A model generated the notes under the pieces. The model worked only from the letters and a program-made list of their open reading frames with translations. It made no database searches and had not been told where the DNA came from. This document shows, piece after piece, positions 36,086 through 47,442 of a DNA stretch of 64,000 nt. The DNA comes from Paraspadella gotoi (Eukaryota; Chaetognatha), in the NCBI GenBank assembly GCA_051294375.1, contig CM119271.1, forward strand, positions 8,175,788 through 8,239,787, read 5' to 3'. The position numbers and the translations under genes are program-made. Each line of letters opens with the position of its first letter. Position 1 is the stretch's first letter.

Positions 36086-37345
36086 CGGGAAGTTGAAAAA
36101 GAAGATTGAAAAAAACGAGAGCTTTACCAATTTCGCCAGTCGAGGGCTGTTATTTTCTTTCCTCTCTCTCTCTCTCTCCTCGTCTCTTCTCTCCGACGGC
36201 CCAATTGGCTCTTATTTTAGAAAGCAAATGTCACTAGAGGCCAAATTGTGTTTCAGTTTTCGCCCATAGCGCCGCCAGCACCGGCGGGTCTGGCGACCGG
36301 ATGACGCGCCGGAAGCGGGCGCCCGCTTGCCGACGCCGCCAATTCCCGGCGGGGATAAGTGGTTTTTTTATTTTTTGCCCTTTAAGATGAGAATCTGTCG
36401 TCTGCTTCCCGTGATCCCAGTCGCCGCGAACACATTCATCGTTGGCCGACGACATTGTGACTGCGGGTTCACTGCTGAAGATGGGTGTAAACTAGCTCGT
36501 GATGCTGCTGTTGAGAACGTGGCTCTCTATGCGGCAGATGATGTCGGTAATTATGGAGCTCTGGTTAAAAGCTGGAAAGGGGCTCGTGATGGTGATGGAT
36601 AGATATGGATGTTGTTGGCTCGTATGCTGCTGGGGTTGCTGTCGCTGTTGTGTAGTCTCTTTAAAAAAAACATTGGAAACGTCAATGCTGCATGGATATT
36701 ACCGAAAAGACTAGTCCATCTCAAAACAAACTTTCTTTAAACGAAGTTTAGGATCAATCTCGAATCTACCGTTAACTCAGCGGCCACGTTCAACAGCGAA
36801 CTGCGACGATAACCACGACGACGACGAACGACGACGACGACCGCGACGATAATAAAACCAAAAGAACACGTTTTCCCTCAAAATTGCCGTAAGTTAAAAA
36901 GTCTGTAAAAAATATAAAAAGGGGGAAAAAAAATTCGTTGTTTGAGGTCGAAGAGTGAAATTGAGGTTCGAGCGCGAACTTTTTTTTTTCCGAGAGGCCC
37001 GATACGTGTGTGTCTCGAGAAATTGTAGCCCCTCTCTCGGCCAGAAAGGAAAATTCATGATCGTCAGTGGGTGTGGGAGGAGGGAACGATGATGGGGAAA
37101 GAAGATGGGGAAACGAGATGGGGAGAGAGATGGGGGAAAGAGATGGGGAGAGATAGGCGGGGAAGCAGATGGGGTAAAAGAGATGGGGGAAAGAGAGGTA
37201 CAGTCCGTTTTTTTTAGGGAACTCGAAAACTGTCGGCTTTGTGCGAAGAAATTGCGGAAAATGTTTTCGAGGTGCTACAGGGTGTGTCGCCTTGAGGACG
37301 ACGAGGTAATGATATTTTGTGGTCGAGGAGAATGAGGAAGAAGGG
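35033..37345. repeat. Duplicated segment D, copy 1
   Basis: About 2.3 kb matching 39,688-41,985 in order. Landmarks are gaaggcagatagaatataac, a GA microsatellite (35,131-35,184), (accg)n, CT and GA tracts, a GC-rich patch near 36,250-36,350 and a cgacgacgac run. A G/A-rich minisatellite at 37,083-37,200 (gatgggga units) is specific to this copy. Weakly conserved ORFs near 36.3-36.6 kb differ in frame from copy 2. Confidence 0.85.
37083..37200. repeat. Purine minisatellite (gatggggaaag-type units)
   Basis: About ten irregular units. Absent from the D duplicate at 41.8 kb. Confidence 0.85.
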
Positions 37346-37409
37346 TAGGGGAGAGACAGGGGGAGAAAGGGGAGGGTACGGAGAGAAGCAGATTCGATTT
37401 CCTCACGAA

Positions 37410-38340
37410 AAGTTGATTAAGAAATATAACTCTTTTTATAAATTTTTAGTTATTCAGTAAGTGGTCAAATACCTTCAAAACTGTATATAATTAACCTACA
37501 ATTAAATTTGTATAAATAGAAGGTATTTAGTTTTTTAATTTTTGCTAACTTATTATTTGATTATCAGCTTACATTTTTTTATGAGGATTCGAAATCTGCT
37601 TTCAAACCTAAGAAAAAAAAACATTTTAAAATTTTGAATATTTCTATGTATAACATGGGCGAATACGAATTGCTAACTTTATATATCCAATGTTCTTTAA
37701 TACAAGATTCATGAGCAACTATTCGAATTTTGATCTGCAACTTGAACAGGTTCATAGCGGGTCATTGTTCTAATTTTTTGGGACGGAAAGGAACCTGAGT
37801 TTCAAATTGACATCGTTCTCCATTGCCAAATTGCGTTAGCTCTTGATATTCTCCGATTCTCTAGGGCTCGACAAAGGTAAAGGAGTGAGTTCAAAGGTAA
37901 GTTATCAGATCTGTATTGACGTAAGGTCGATTTTTTGTTGAAACGAAAACAGTTTCATCGTGACCTCGGAGTTCGGTTGACATTGACGAACCATTCTTTT
38001 GGCAACGGGGATTATCCATGGCTTTTGAGTCGCAGAGCGGCGACTCCCGAGTGTTCCGACGCCCGCTCCAGTCTTCCCAATCTTTTTTTTTTTTTTTACT
38101 CCGGCATTGTTATGATTGAGGGGAGTTTTAAAAAGATTTATTGAGTTCCAAGTCGCCTGCGTTTTAAAACTAATCCTTCTCGACCGCTTCTTTCTTTTCC
38201 GTTTCTTAATTTGTTTGTCTTCTCTGTATGTTTTCCTGTTGTATGTCTATCCGCTGTGAATCTTCTCTTTACAAATCTCTTCCTTCTTCGCTTTGGACGA
38301 CCGATTGGTTATTTTTCGGTTCCCGAAAATTATTTAATTA
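37410..38340. repeat. Repeat E, copy 1
   Basis: Diverged match to 51,580-52,560: aatataactctttttata, ttcatgagcaactattcgaa, ggggattatccatgg and actccggcattgttatga. No family features were seen. Confidence 0.75.
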
Positions 38341-39214
38341 AATTCGACAATAGATCAGAGGGATTTTTTTTAAACATGTTCCTTTCTTTCCTGTCTAATC
38401 AACAACATCTTGGAACTTCAAACAATTCGGTATCTTTTTCTTTCTTTTTATCTCGATATTAATTCGTTTCTGCTTCATTGTTGACCGTCGTTGTCGTCGT
38501 CGTCGTCGTTCGCACGTTGTCGTCATCGTCGTCGTCGGCCGGTTGTCATCGTCGTCCGTCAGCGTGGGCAGTCGACTTTGTGTTGTATTTTCGAGACAGC
38601 TTCGTCCGGGTATATGGCGGCGATTTTTTGGTTCCGGGTCTTTTTTTCCTTCTTCGAGATTCTTCTTTTAATTCTTTAATAATGTGACACGCTTAGAATT
38701 TGTACAGACAAGCTTTTATTATTAATGAGAGAGCCTATTTTATTAATTTTAATAATCTCAATTTAATTCACAGAGTTATCAATCATAGACCAATAGTTAA
38801 TCTTCTAGAGTTCTGCAATGATTTCCTCCTCTGTTCCCTTTTCACGTCGTTCTTATTTTTCGCGAGTAACCGCTCCACAGACGTCCACCAGCGTTCTCAT
38901 TCTTCGCTTCTCCGCTCTCTCTGTGTGTCGCGCCCTCACATTGCGGATCCTATATACTAGAGTTAGCCGCTATAGCATGGCGCCGTGGCACCGCCTCCGC
39001 TCGTAATACCGCATCGCCAGTCGCCTACTGGCCTCTTGGTCAAGGAGGTCGCACCGCCTAGCCAAAGCGTGACGTTGAGTCGTTTGGACCGGTGAATCTT
39101 TTTGGGTTTGTCTACTTTCCGGGCATTATCTTTTTATTCTCAATCACGCCGATCGATATCAAAGCGATACGTTCCAACGGGTTTTCATTCTTATATAGAT
39201 CTGAGAGAATTTAC
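38341..39214. other. No gene seen
   Basis: A (GTC)n patch at 38,489-38,550. A GC-rich stretch at 38,970-39,070 with short internal pairings. Confidence 0.5.
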
Positions 39215-39440
39215 TTTTAGGTGCACAAGTATACTAATATCAGGGGTGACTTCACGATTTCCAACGGTCTACATTTTTTTGTATTTCCGGACTCCCCTGC
39301 TCGGGCCTGTCTCCTTATTCATTCGCTCCGCACACCTTTGCTTTTTTTCCAAACTGGGACTGTTAACGAGACAACCTTGCGCGGGCTCGGCGAAAAGAGC
39401 TTTTATTCCACACAAAAAACAACAGGGTTCCCGGGCGGCC
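39215..39440. repeat. Repeat F, copy at 39 kb
   Basis: Shares the string of phrases tttttgtatttccggactcccc, tttttttccaaactggga and gttaacgagaca with 53,945-54,160 and 54,590-54,880. This copy has extra bases interspersed. Confidence 0.6.
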
Positions 39441-39687
39441 TTAGAAGTCCTTATTTTTCTCAGTTCCCGGGATATCCACGGCATCTATGCGGGTACCCCC
39501 TTGAACCAGCTCCTTTCCCTCTTTTCTCCCGCGGTTTCTCCTCTACACCATCCCCCTCTTCACAACTCCTCTCCATCTCACCAACGCGTCCGGCCTTCCA
39601 CTCAAGTGGGGCGTGGCACATCACCTGAGCCGGCTTCCCCCCCGCCCATTCNNNNNNNNNNNNNNNNNNNNNNNNNAACAAGAGAGA

Positions 39688-39785
39688 GATGAAGGCAGAT
39701 AGAATATAACATGGAGATTCATGTTGAAACGAGGAATTTCAATGAAGAACGGAGTTTCTGCAGTCGGCTATATCCTTACTTTATC

Positions 39786-39854
<69 letters not shown>

Positions 39855-40350
39855 CGACCGACCAAAAATAGTCTCACTGGGATGCGTCGCCGCCTAAATA
39901 GATTTAAAAAAAATAATTAATTAATTTTAGTTTCATCACTTTCACTTTCGACTCGTATTTTAACGTCGGAGGCTAATCGCCGGCGCGAAGAGTAAAATAA
40001 AAATCAATTATAATTAAATTTGCTGTAGGAAAAAAAAGGTTTATCATAAAAAAAATGCATAGGAAATTCCAATGTTGGGATTTTTTGTTTTTTCAATTTT
40101 TTTAAGCATCACTGAATGAAAATTGAAATGAGTTCACTTTTATTTACTAAAAGTAAAAACAAACAGTTTATCTTTTAATTGTTTTTTTCTTCTCCTTTCT
40201 TTTCCTCTTTTCTCTTCTCTCTTCTCTCTCTCTCTTCTCTTCTCTTCTCTTTCTTTCTCTCTCTTCTTATCTCTTCTCTTCTCTTCTGCTTCTTGCTCGC
40301 CTCTCTTGCTTTTTATTGGCATTAAAGCGGTATTGATAGAAAAAAAGTAA

Positions 40351-40389
<39 letters not shown>

Positions 40390-40712
40390 TCTCTCTCTCT
40401 CAATTCTCGTCTCTCTCATCTCTCCCTCTCTAATCCTCCCCACAGCACTACTTCTCGTCTGTTCATTAGGCGGATCGTACCAGAGAAAATGTTTACGGGG
40501 AGCGGGGAGAGGAAGAAGTTATAGGCGTCCATGGGCGGGAAATTCGCCCTCGGGTTAAATGGAGCGGATATATCGGTAGTATAACCAGATAAGTGGGAAA
40601 GGGTTTAATGTTTGAACCTTACTACGGTTACCCCTTGTTTCTTTTGTTGATAAGGAAAGGAAAAGGAGAGGGAGAGAGAGAGAGAGAAGAGAGGAGAGAG
40701 GAGAGGAGAGAG

Positions 40713-40762
<50 letters not shown>

Positions 40763-41985
40763 GGGAAGAGTTGAAAAAGAAGATTGAAAAAAACGAGAGC
40801 TTTACCAATTTCGCCGGGTCGAGGCTGTTATTTTCTTTCCTCTCTCTCTCTCTCTCCTCGCTCGTCTTCTCTCTCCGACGGCCCAAATTGGCTCTTATTT
40901 TAGAAGCAATGGTCATAGAGGCCAAATTGTGTTTCAGTTTTCGCCCCATAGCGCCGCCAAGCACCGCCGGGTCTGGCGACCGGGACGACGCCGCCAGGAA
41001 GCGGCGCCCGCTTGCCGACGCCGCCAATTCCCGCGGCGGGGATAAGTGGTTTTTTATTTTTTGCTCTTTAAGATGAGAATCTGTCGTCTGCTTCTCCGTC
41101 GATCCCAGTCGCCCGCGAATCACATTCATCGTTGGCCGACGACATTTGTGACTGCCGGGTTCACTGCTGAAGATGGGGCTGTTGAAGTGGGTGAACTAGC
41201 TCGTGATGCTGCTGTTGAGAACCCTGGGGACGTGGCTCCTCATGCGGCAGATGATGTCGGTAATTATGGAGCTCTGGTTAAAGCTGGAAATGGGGCTCAT
41301 GATGGTGATGGATATGGATATGGATGTCGTGGCTCGTATGCTGCTGGGGGTTGCTGTCGCTGTTGTGTAGTCTCCTTTAAAAAAAAACATTGGCAAACGT
41401 CAATGCTTCGTGGATATTTTCCGAAAAGACTAGTCCATCTCAAAACAAACTTTCTTTAAACGAAGTTTTAGGATCAATTCTCGATTAACTCAGCGGCCAC
41501 GTCAACAGCGAACTGCGACGATAACCACGACGACGACGACGACCGCGACGATAATAAAACCAAAAGAACACGTTTTCCTCAAAATTGCCGTAAGTTTAAA
41601 AGTCTGTAAAAAATATAAAAAAGGCGGAAAAAAATTCGTTGTTTGAGGTCGAAGAGTGAAATTGAGGTTCGAGGCGCGACCTTTTTTTTTTCCGAGAGGC
41701 CCGATACGTGTGTGTCTCGAGAAATTGTGAGCCCCCTCTCTCGGCCAGAAAAGGAAAATTCAGTGGATGGGGGAGGGAACGTGAATGGGGAGAGGGGTAG
41801 GTCCTTTTTTTTTTTTTTACGAAAATCGAAACTGTCGACTTTGTGCGAAGAAAATTGCGGAAAATGTTTCGAGGTGTACAGGGTTGTGTCCCTTGGAACG
41901 TGACGAGAGTGAATGATTTTTGAGTCGTGGAAGGAGAAGGCAGATGAGAAACAGTGAGGAGGAGAGGAAGAAAGAGATAAAATAA
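39688..41985. repeat. Duplicated segment D, copy 2
   Basis: Begins 12 bp after a 25-N gap (39652-39676) and repeats 35,033-37,345 with indels. This is the pattern expected of a contig that overlaps sequence already placed. Confidence 0.85.
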
Positions 41986-42391
41986 TGTAGATTTTTTTTT
42001 CTATTTTAAAACAAGACGAGAATGCCGATTTCACATTTGGAAAATATGAATAGACGAAATCAAGACTTACGCAACCTGCTGGACTCTGGCGCTTCGATTT
42101 AGCCCACTGCAGCGAACTCCCGCTGCGCCGCTGTGGTATCAAATTGGATACAGATTTGCGGCAAATATTAATTCAAATGCGTTCATTTCTCGAATCATTC
42201 CTTGAGGCTTTACTGCTCTCTCTCAACTGATTGAATATTTAGAGTGAGATGATTTTGTGGTTTGTAGGACATTTCGTAAAACTAGCCAAGCCACGTTAAA
42301 TCTCAACGACAAAGCAAAACGCCCACCAACCTGCGTATGACGTTATCGCAGTTTACTAAATCTATCTCGCTTTCATGTTTGATCAAATTTT
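41986..42391. other. No gene seen
   Basis: Unique sequence between segment D and the palindromic element. Confidence 0.5.
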
Positions 42392-42449
42392 AAACATGTT
42401 AATAACAAAGTTTTGATTTAATTTGTACAACGATTTTATTTTGTATCTT

Positions 42450-42493
42450 AGCAGACATGTTTCGGCTCATAAAATCGAGCCTTCATCAGCGCT
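42450..42493 (-). ncRNA. Hammerhead ribozyme-like motif, left arm
   Basis: Read on the minus strand: AGCG, CTGATGA, an A, stem II GGCTC...GAGCC, then GAAA, C-AT-G, then UC of the cleavage triplet GUC, and TGCT closing stem I (AGCG/TGCT with one wobble). All core elements (CUGANGA, GAAA, GUC) are in order. Stem III would be two base pairs with a two-base loop, as in the minimal forms described for Penelope-like elements. One extra A between the core and stem II is atypical. Activity is untested. Confidence 0.55.
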
Positions 42494-43499
42494 TTTTATA
42501 GTTGTAAAATTGAACAGATTTTGTGAGTTAAAGAAAGGGAGAGAGAGAGTGAGAGAGAGACAGAGAGAGAGTGAAGAAGAAGTTCAAGGTTAAAGCTTCC
42601 AACAAAGAATTGAGAAAGGACAGTGGTCAATGATGAGGACAGATTTTAGACAAGGCCAGTTTGAATAAGTTGTGAAAAAGAAGTGAAAATTTGATGAGAG
42701 AGAGAGAGAGTGAGAGAGAGAGAGGAAATATATACAATTACATTTGGCAATGTACAACAGGGATAAAGATAATGGAAACTTGCAATGTTCTGTCTAATAA
42801 CAATTTGAAAATAAATTAATTTGAATTATAAAAAATTGAATATGAAAAAGAAAATTGAAATTTGATATTTTTAGATTAGAGGGATAGATAAGTAAAGATT
42901 GTAGTGAAATATAAGGATTGAGAAAGAGCTCAAAATGAGCTGGGCCCCCCCGGTCTCGTGAAGGAAAGGCATTGCTGACTGTGCCGGGTCATTGGCGTGT
43001 CATAGGCTCATTTTGAGCTCTATTTCAATCCTTATATTTCACTACAATCTTTACTTATCTATCCCTCTAATCTAAAAATATCAAATTTCAATTTTCTTTT
43101 TCATCTTCAATTTCTTATAATTCAAATTAATTTATTTTCAAATTGTTATTAGACAGAACATTTCAAGTTTCCATTATCTTTATCCCTGTTGTACATTGCC
43201 AAATGTAATTGTATATATTTCCTCTCTCTCTTTCTCCCCCTTTCTCTCTCTCTCTCTCTCACTCTTTCTCTCTCTCATCAATTTCACTTCTTTTTCACAA
43301 CTTATTCAAACTGGCCTTGTCTAAAATCTGTCCTCACCACTGACCACTGTCCTTTGTTGGAAGCTTTAACCTTGAACTTCTTCTTCACTCTCTTTCTCTC
43401 TTTCACTCTTTCACTCTCTCACTCTCTCACTCTCTCACTCTCTCACTCTCTCCCCCTTTCTTTAACTCACAAAATCTGTTCAATTTTACAACTGTAAAA

Positions 43500-43543
43500 A
43501 GCGCTGATGAAGGCTCGAATTTATGAGCCGAAACATGTCTGCT
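43500..43543 (+). ncRNA. Hammerhead ribozyme-like motif, right arm
   Basis: Mirror copy of the left motif on the plus strand: AGCG 43500-43503, CTGATGA 43504-43510, stem II GGCTC/GAGCC, GAAA 43530-43533, GTC 43537-43539 (predicted cleavage after C43539), TGCT 43540-43543. The stem II loop differs from the left copy by one base (GAATTTAT versus GATTTTAT) while all core positions are kept. Confidence 0.55.
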
Positions 43544-43744
43544 AAGATACAAAATAAAATCGTTGTACAAAATACATCAAAACTTTGTTATTCTCTCAAA
43601 AACAACGAAAGAAAGGATTATACCATGAAAACATGTTAATAATATTAAGCAGACGTTCTCATTAGAAATAAAAATTTGCTATGAAAAACAATTCAAAAAC
43701 AAAAGTTGTTGCTCAATTTAAAATACCGAGCTTATCGGTTAAAA

Positions 43745-46447
43745 CTATTTTCTTTTGCTGATGAGGTGCATTTTTTCCACGCAGTTGTCGACGGAAAACA
43801 TCTTAAAGATCGGAAGATGACTGGGTCGTGTTTGGAGAAGTTCGAAGGTAAAGCCGTCGCCAAAGATTTGTCTGTAAAAATAAATAGCATATGCCTCAAC
43901 TGTTTTGAAAAGTAATACACGGATATACTCAAATTTTAAAATATCACGTAAAGATGATGATGATGATGATCCAACCTGATATCCTCGTCTTCGAACGATT
44001 GAGGCGGAGGAGGAAACAGTCCGTCGCCATAGTGATAGACTTGAATAAGAAGTCGAGATTCCGGCGCCATCAAGTTTTTAAGGTGATTTGCGTAGCTGAA
44101 ATGAAGTAGAAAGTTTCAAGTTAGACAATCTGTATGTATTGATGATTGGCTTTATTCAAGTATTTATACTTTTTTTTCAATTTTCGAAGAATGAGTGATA
44201 TGAAGTCAGTTCAGATAGAAATCTTCAGAATCCTTTCGTATGTAATCCCGAAATGATTTTTTTTTTTAAATAGGCCTAATTTAGAATGAATCTAACTTTT
44301 ATGACAATTGATATTATACGTAAATGTAATCTCCTTAAAGCTACGAAAAAAGCAGGAAAGCCTAAACGAAAAATAGTAAGGTGAAGAGACAGTAATTATT
44401 GATAAGTGGTTAATGACAGAAATCGTTCAATATAACAGCAGTCCCTGGAGACTCTCGATCAGGCTGTGACAACATGTTAGCAGGCGGGGTTAAGCGCCCC
44501 GTCCCCTCAACTGCCTAGAGCGACCACGGGGCTAGACCATCCCCGGACCTTTGGGTGGGAGGAGAATCGACTTGCCACAGGCACCAATGGCCGCTGAGTG
44601 AAACGGTTGGTGGATTTTAGTCCACCATAAAGGTTGAGAAGAAAGTGAAGAGGGCCCTGGATGCTAACGAATCTAGTTTTAAAAGAAATATAATCCGTTC
44701 TGTATCTGTATCAAACTGAACAGTTCTATGTTCATGATTACTTGGCCCATTCCTCGCTCGTTAGCGAAGTCAGTCCACCGCGGTCCCAAACTGCTTCCAT
44801 GGGCTCTGGCTCCACTTCTTTGCTGAGTGAGAAAACGTCGCCAATGTAGATTTTCAATCTGTAATTTAAGCATATGAGCCATTTCATAATATATTTGATA
44901 ACTTGATTTTAAAAATTTACTAAAATAGCTTTTAGTGTCCGGCTATTGCTTTTATCTTAAAAGAGGGATAATTGATCCATCATAGCTTGTAGCCTTATAC
45001 AAAGTCAGAAGCAAATTAGCCTATTTATTAAATTAATGCATATTTTTTTTATTTGGTTGTTCCAATTCTATCCCTCCGACTGAAGCAGGATTATGAATAA
45101 AAAAATTTAAAAATCTTAAACGCATAAGGATCGTCGCAATCGCATAAGAAAAATCTGGATTGACGACAAATTTTGATACTAAAAAAAAATAAAATTAATT
45201 TATAAACAGAAAGAAAAATTATATTTTGCGATTGTCAATTAAAAAAAATAATAAAGTACCGAGGAAAATTAAAGTTAGTTTCTGAAAAAAAAAGAAAAAA
45301 AATTGTCATTGTCATTGGTACCAAAGTAATATTCCCAAGGTTTTGTAAAGATATTCCAACCCGTCCCATAGGAAGCTTGCCAGACTACTATGAATCAGTA
45401 ACTAGGGAAAAGAGAGCGAGGGAGACATAATTAAAAAAGAAAAGAGAGAAAGAAAGAAATATAAAAATAAAAAAGAAAATTTGTTTGTTTTTAGAAAACG
45501 TAAACAAAATGTATTTAATAACTGTCCTGACTCAATTTTAAGCACATCGATGATGAGAAGTTGAATATAAATTTTCAGCTTCATACACCCAAATTTAATG
45601 ATAAAAATGGCGATTTATAATTTGGAACGCCGCCGACGACAACGACAACGCCACTTATGTGCAAAACCACAGCAATATTGTTGCAAACGCAAAGCGATTG
45701 CGACGATAAAAAACAATTCATGTTTTGGCCTCGTACTCTCTTAACCATTTCTGTTTGTTAATCCCAGAATTTAATTTTAACTTTAAAATTTACGTTGAAT
45801 ATAGTATTATGAATAAATTATTAATATATTAATAACTAATCCTTAACCTAAATACCTAACCCTAATCCTTAACATTACACATTAACTTAATCTTTACCAC
45901 TAAACAAAATCCTGAAACCTTTACCTTTACCTCTAAACCTAATCAATAACCCAATATTTAACCCTATACTTTACCCCAAAAAATTAACCGAATTCCAATT
46001 TTAGATATAAAAAGGGAGCGTTCTGGCAAAATGAGGCCACGTAGGACTTACCTAAAAGGAAAAAAAAATACATCACGCTGTTCTCTAACACGCGGATAAA
46101 CCGCGTTAATTCTCCCAAATTTCCTCTTTAGTTGATTTGTATTTGATTTTCTTCAAAAAACTGTCGAGCGCCAATTGGAATTATCAACTCCAACGACCCG
46201 GTGACCTGTTTTCGTTAATTTACTAATATATCAAAGAGGGTATTGGGACTCAAGATCAGCGTATGATAGACGCAGTGATACATGTATGTTAAAAGTACGG
46301 AACGAATAGATTTATAAGTTTTGCCTTTTTCTAAAGAGCCATTTCATATCCACCGACTATTCCACACATTGGCACGAAGATCCGCAAATTTTTGTTTCTC
46401 TCCAATCCAGCGCATCATAGAACTTTTCCAAATCGGGATGTACCTAT
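43745..46447 (-). CDS. Thiopurine S-methyltransferase (TPMT)-like SAM-dependent methyltransferase, exons 2-6
   Basis: Five minus-strand exons were read by splice sites. Exon 2 is 46447-46325, exon 3 46205-46052, exon 4 44858-44742, exon 5 44095-43976, and exon 6 43871-43745 ending in TAG. Their introns are 119, 1193, 646 and 104 nt. Exons 4-6 join cleanly in one frame. The family landmarks appear in order: FVPMCGKSVDMKWL (SAM-binding loop), GHRVVGVD and QFFEEN (acidic end of the second strand), IGDVF, VWDRGGL, then the core end and an EKMHLISKRK C-terminus. Such enzymes move a methyl group from S-adenosylmethionine to sulfur or similar nucleophiles. Exons 2 and 3 contain small indels in this copy (for example after the CG of PMCG), most likely assembly errors. 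The exon 2 donor appears to be GC (aaaaag|GCAAAA), giving a GC-AG intron. A SINE sits in intron 4. Family confidence is high. Substrate is unknown. Confidence 0.85.
44381..44628 (-). mobile_element. tRNA-derived SINE, copy 1, in the methyltransferase intron
   Basis: Inverted relative to the copy at 61,986-62,220 and about 80% alike. On the minus strand it starts atggtggactaaaatccacc, has a tRNA-like block with a T-arm flanked by CGGGG/CCCCG and an acceptor-like GCGGCCA/TGGTCGC pair, and ends at gtgaagagacagtaatt read on the plus strand. A 4-nt insertion disrupts box B. Confidence 0.7.
45836..45985. repeat. Degenerate CCTAA-like repeat
   Basis: Irregular cctaaccctaatcctt words, the complement of TTAGG-type text, running into repeat G. 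It lies inside the methyltransferase intron 3. Confidence 0.5.
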
Positions 46448-46455
46448 CTAAAACG
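45953..46455. repeat. Duplicated segment G, copy 1 (contains methyltransferase exons 2-3)
   Basis: Repeated at 48,964-49,455 in the same orientation with small indels. One boundary coincides with the start of exon 2. Confidence 0.85.
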
Positions 46456-47442
46456 TAAAAGGGCTATTTTTCGAGACCAGATTTAAATGTACTTGGTCTA
46501 TCAAGTCACATGCAGTGTAGAGCACGTACAAGTAGTTAGTATTTAAGTTGTAGGTCGGACAGTTAGTGAAGTGTGTGTAGTTCATAATTCAATCAAAGCA
46601 AGTGAGCATTGACAGTAATCACCATGCAACACTGTTGTTTATTTTCATCCCCGCCGGCTCCGCTTTTCTCTGCAAACTGGCTAAGAGATAATGTTCTAAC
46701 TTGCCTAGATACGAGAGTAAACAAACGGTTTCTAGGAGAAGGTCGGATGTCTGTCATCCAAGCAGCGCATCGTCGACTAGATTCGCGCACAACCATCTCC
46801 CCCGGTCGACTCATCGACAAACCCGAATAGTGTGGCTGTGGCGGGAGCCGGCTCTTCGCCCAAGCGGCAATGTAGGTATTTTGCCAGCTAGACTGTTTCA
46901 CCAGATGATTCGAGGTGGAAACGAGTTCCCGACTGCTCCGCCCGTATTCGGTTGCCCGATGCCCAGTCTGTTTCCCCTGGAGTTTGCAGCTATCCCCAGT
47001 GCTCCTTTTTCACCGTTGTAGTCTCCTCGCTTCAGCGTGCGACTAGAGTGGTTGATCCGACACGGCCTTGTTGATCGCTTCAACGGCATCTTTGCCACGC
47101 ATCCCTCATCACCACCTCGGATGCCCTTCTTGCGCGTCGGCTGTCGTCACCCTCCAACGAGAAGAGCGGCGTCAATCCTTTGACTGCGCGTGAGTCTCCC
47201 CTTCTTTGTCGAAACGGGGGGCGCCCGGCGATGTCTCCTTGACAACGCTTGGGACTTTTGCCGTAGTGATCAGTTACCAGCTCCTCGTGCTGTGTTGCTG
47301 CATGCTGAATTCTCCGACGTGTTCTCCCAAGGCCATGCGCGTTGAACAGGAAACCATGAGCTGTGTGGCGCGTGTGGTGAATGATTTGTGTTGTGCGTGC
47401 ACTTCGAAACCGACCGTTGTTTACTCGAGATTTCCTCCCCCT
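46456..47442. other. High-complexity sequence without an assignable gene
   Basis: 46,600-47,440 is GC-balanced and gives plus-strand frames of 73, 106 and 91 codons in different phases, plus a minus-strand frame of 102. None matches a family I recognise. It may be decayed coding DNA of a mobile element lying between duplicated exons of the methyltransferase. Confidence 0.4.

Larger units (their letters stand above)
42392..43642. mobile_element. 1.2-kb palindromic Penelope-like/foldback retro-insertion with two hammerhead-like motifs
   Basis: The sequence from 42,401 (aataacaaagttttgattt) to 43,592 (its complement) is one long inverted repeat. Two arms of roughly 540 bp are separated by a unique centre of about 65 bp (about 42,943-43,008, gggccccccc to gtcatagg). 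The arms differ by scattered substitutions, CT-repeat length and a 12-bp deletion, so this is an aged structure and not a single-read fold-back artefact. The whole is bounded by a 14-bp direct repeat AAACATGTTAATAA (42392-42405 and 43629-43642), a target-site duplication. The right end carries a tail (ctctcaaaaacaacgaaag, ggattatacca) also seen at the A1/A2 foldbacks. Hammerhead-type motifs sit near both ends, facing outward. Penelope-like elements are known to carry hammerhead ribozymes and inverted partial copies. No reverse-transcriptase frame remains, so a non-autonomous derivative is inferred. Confidence 0.7.

Noticed and set aside
36327-36602. 91-codon frame in segment D
   Set aside because: The duplicate at 41.0 kb carries a differently framed product, so no protein is conserved between copies.
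42392-43642. Palindrome as a long-read fold-back artefact
   Set aside because: The arms differ by substitutions and a 12-bp deletion, and a 14-bp target-site duplication flanks the whole.
43706-43915. 69-codon plus-strand frame beside the palindromic element
   Set aside because: It is antisense to the last methyltransferase exon, which explains its non-random look.
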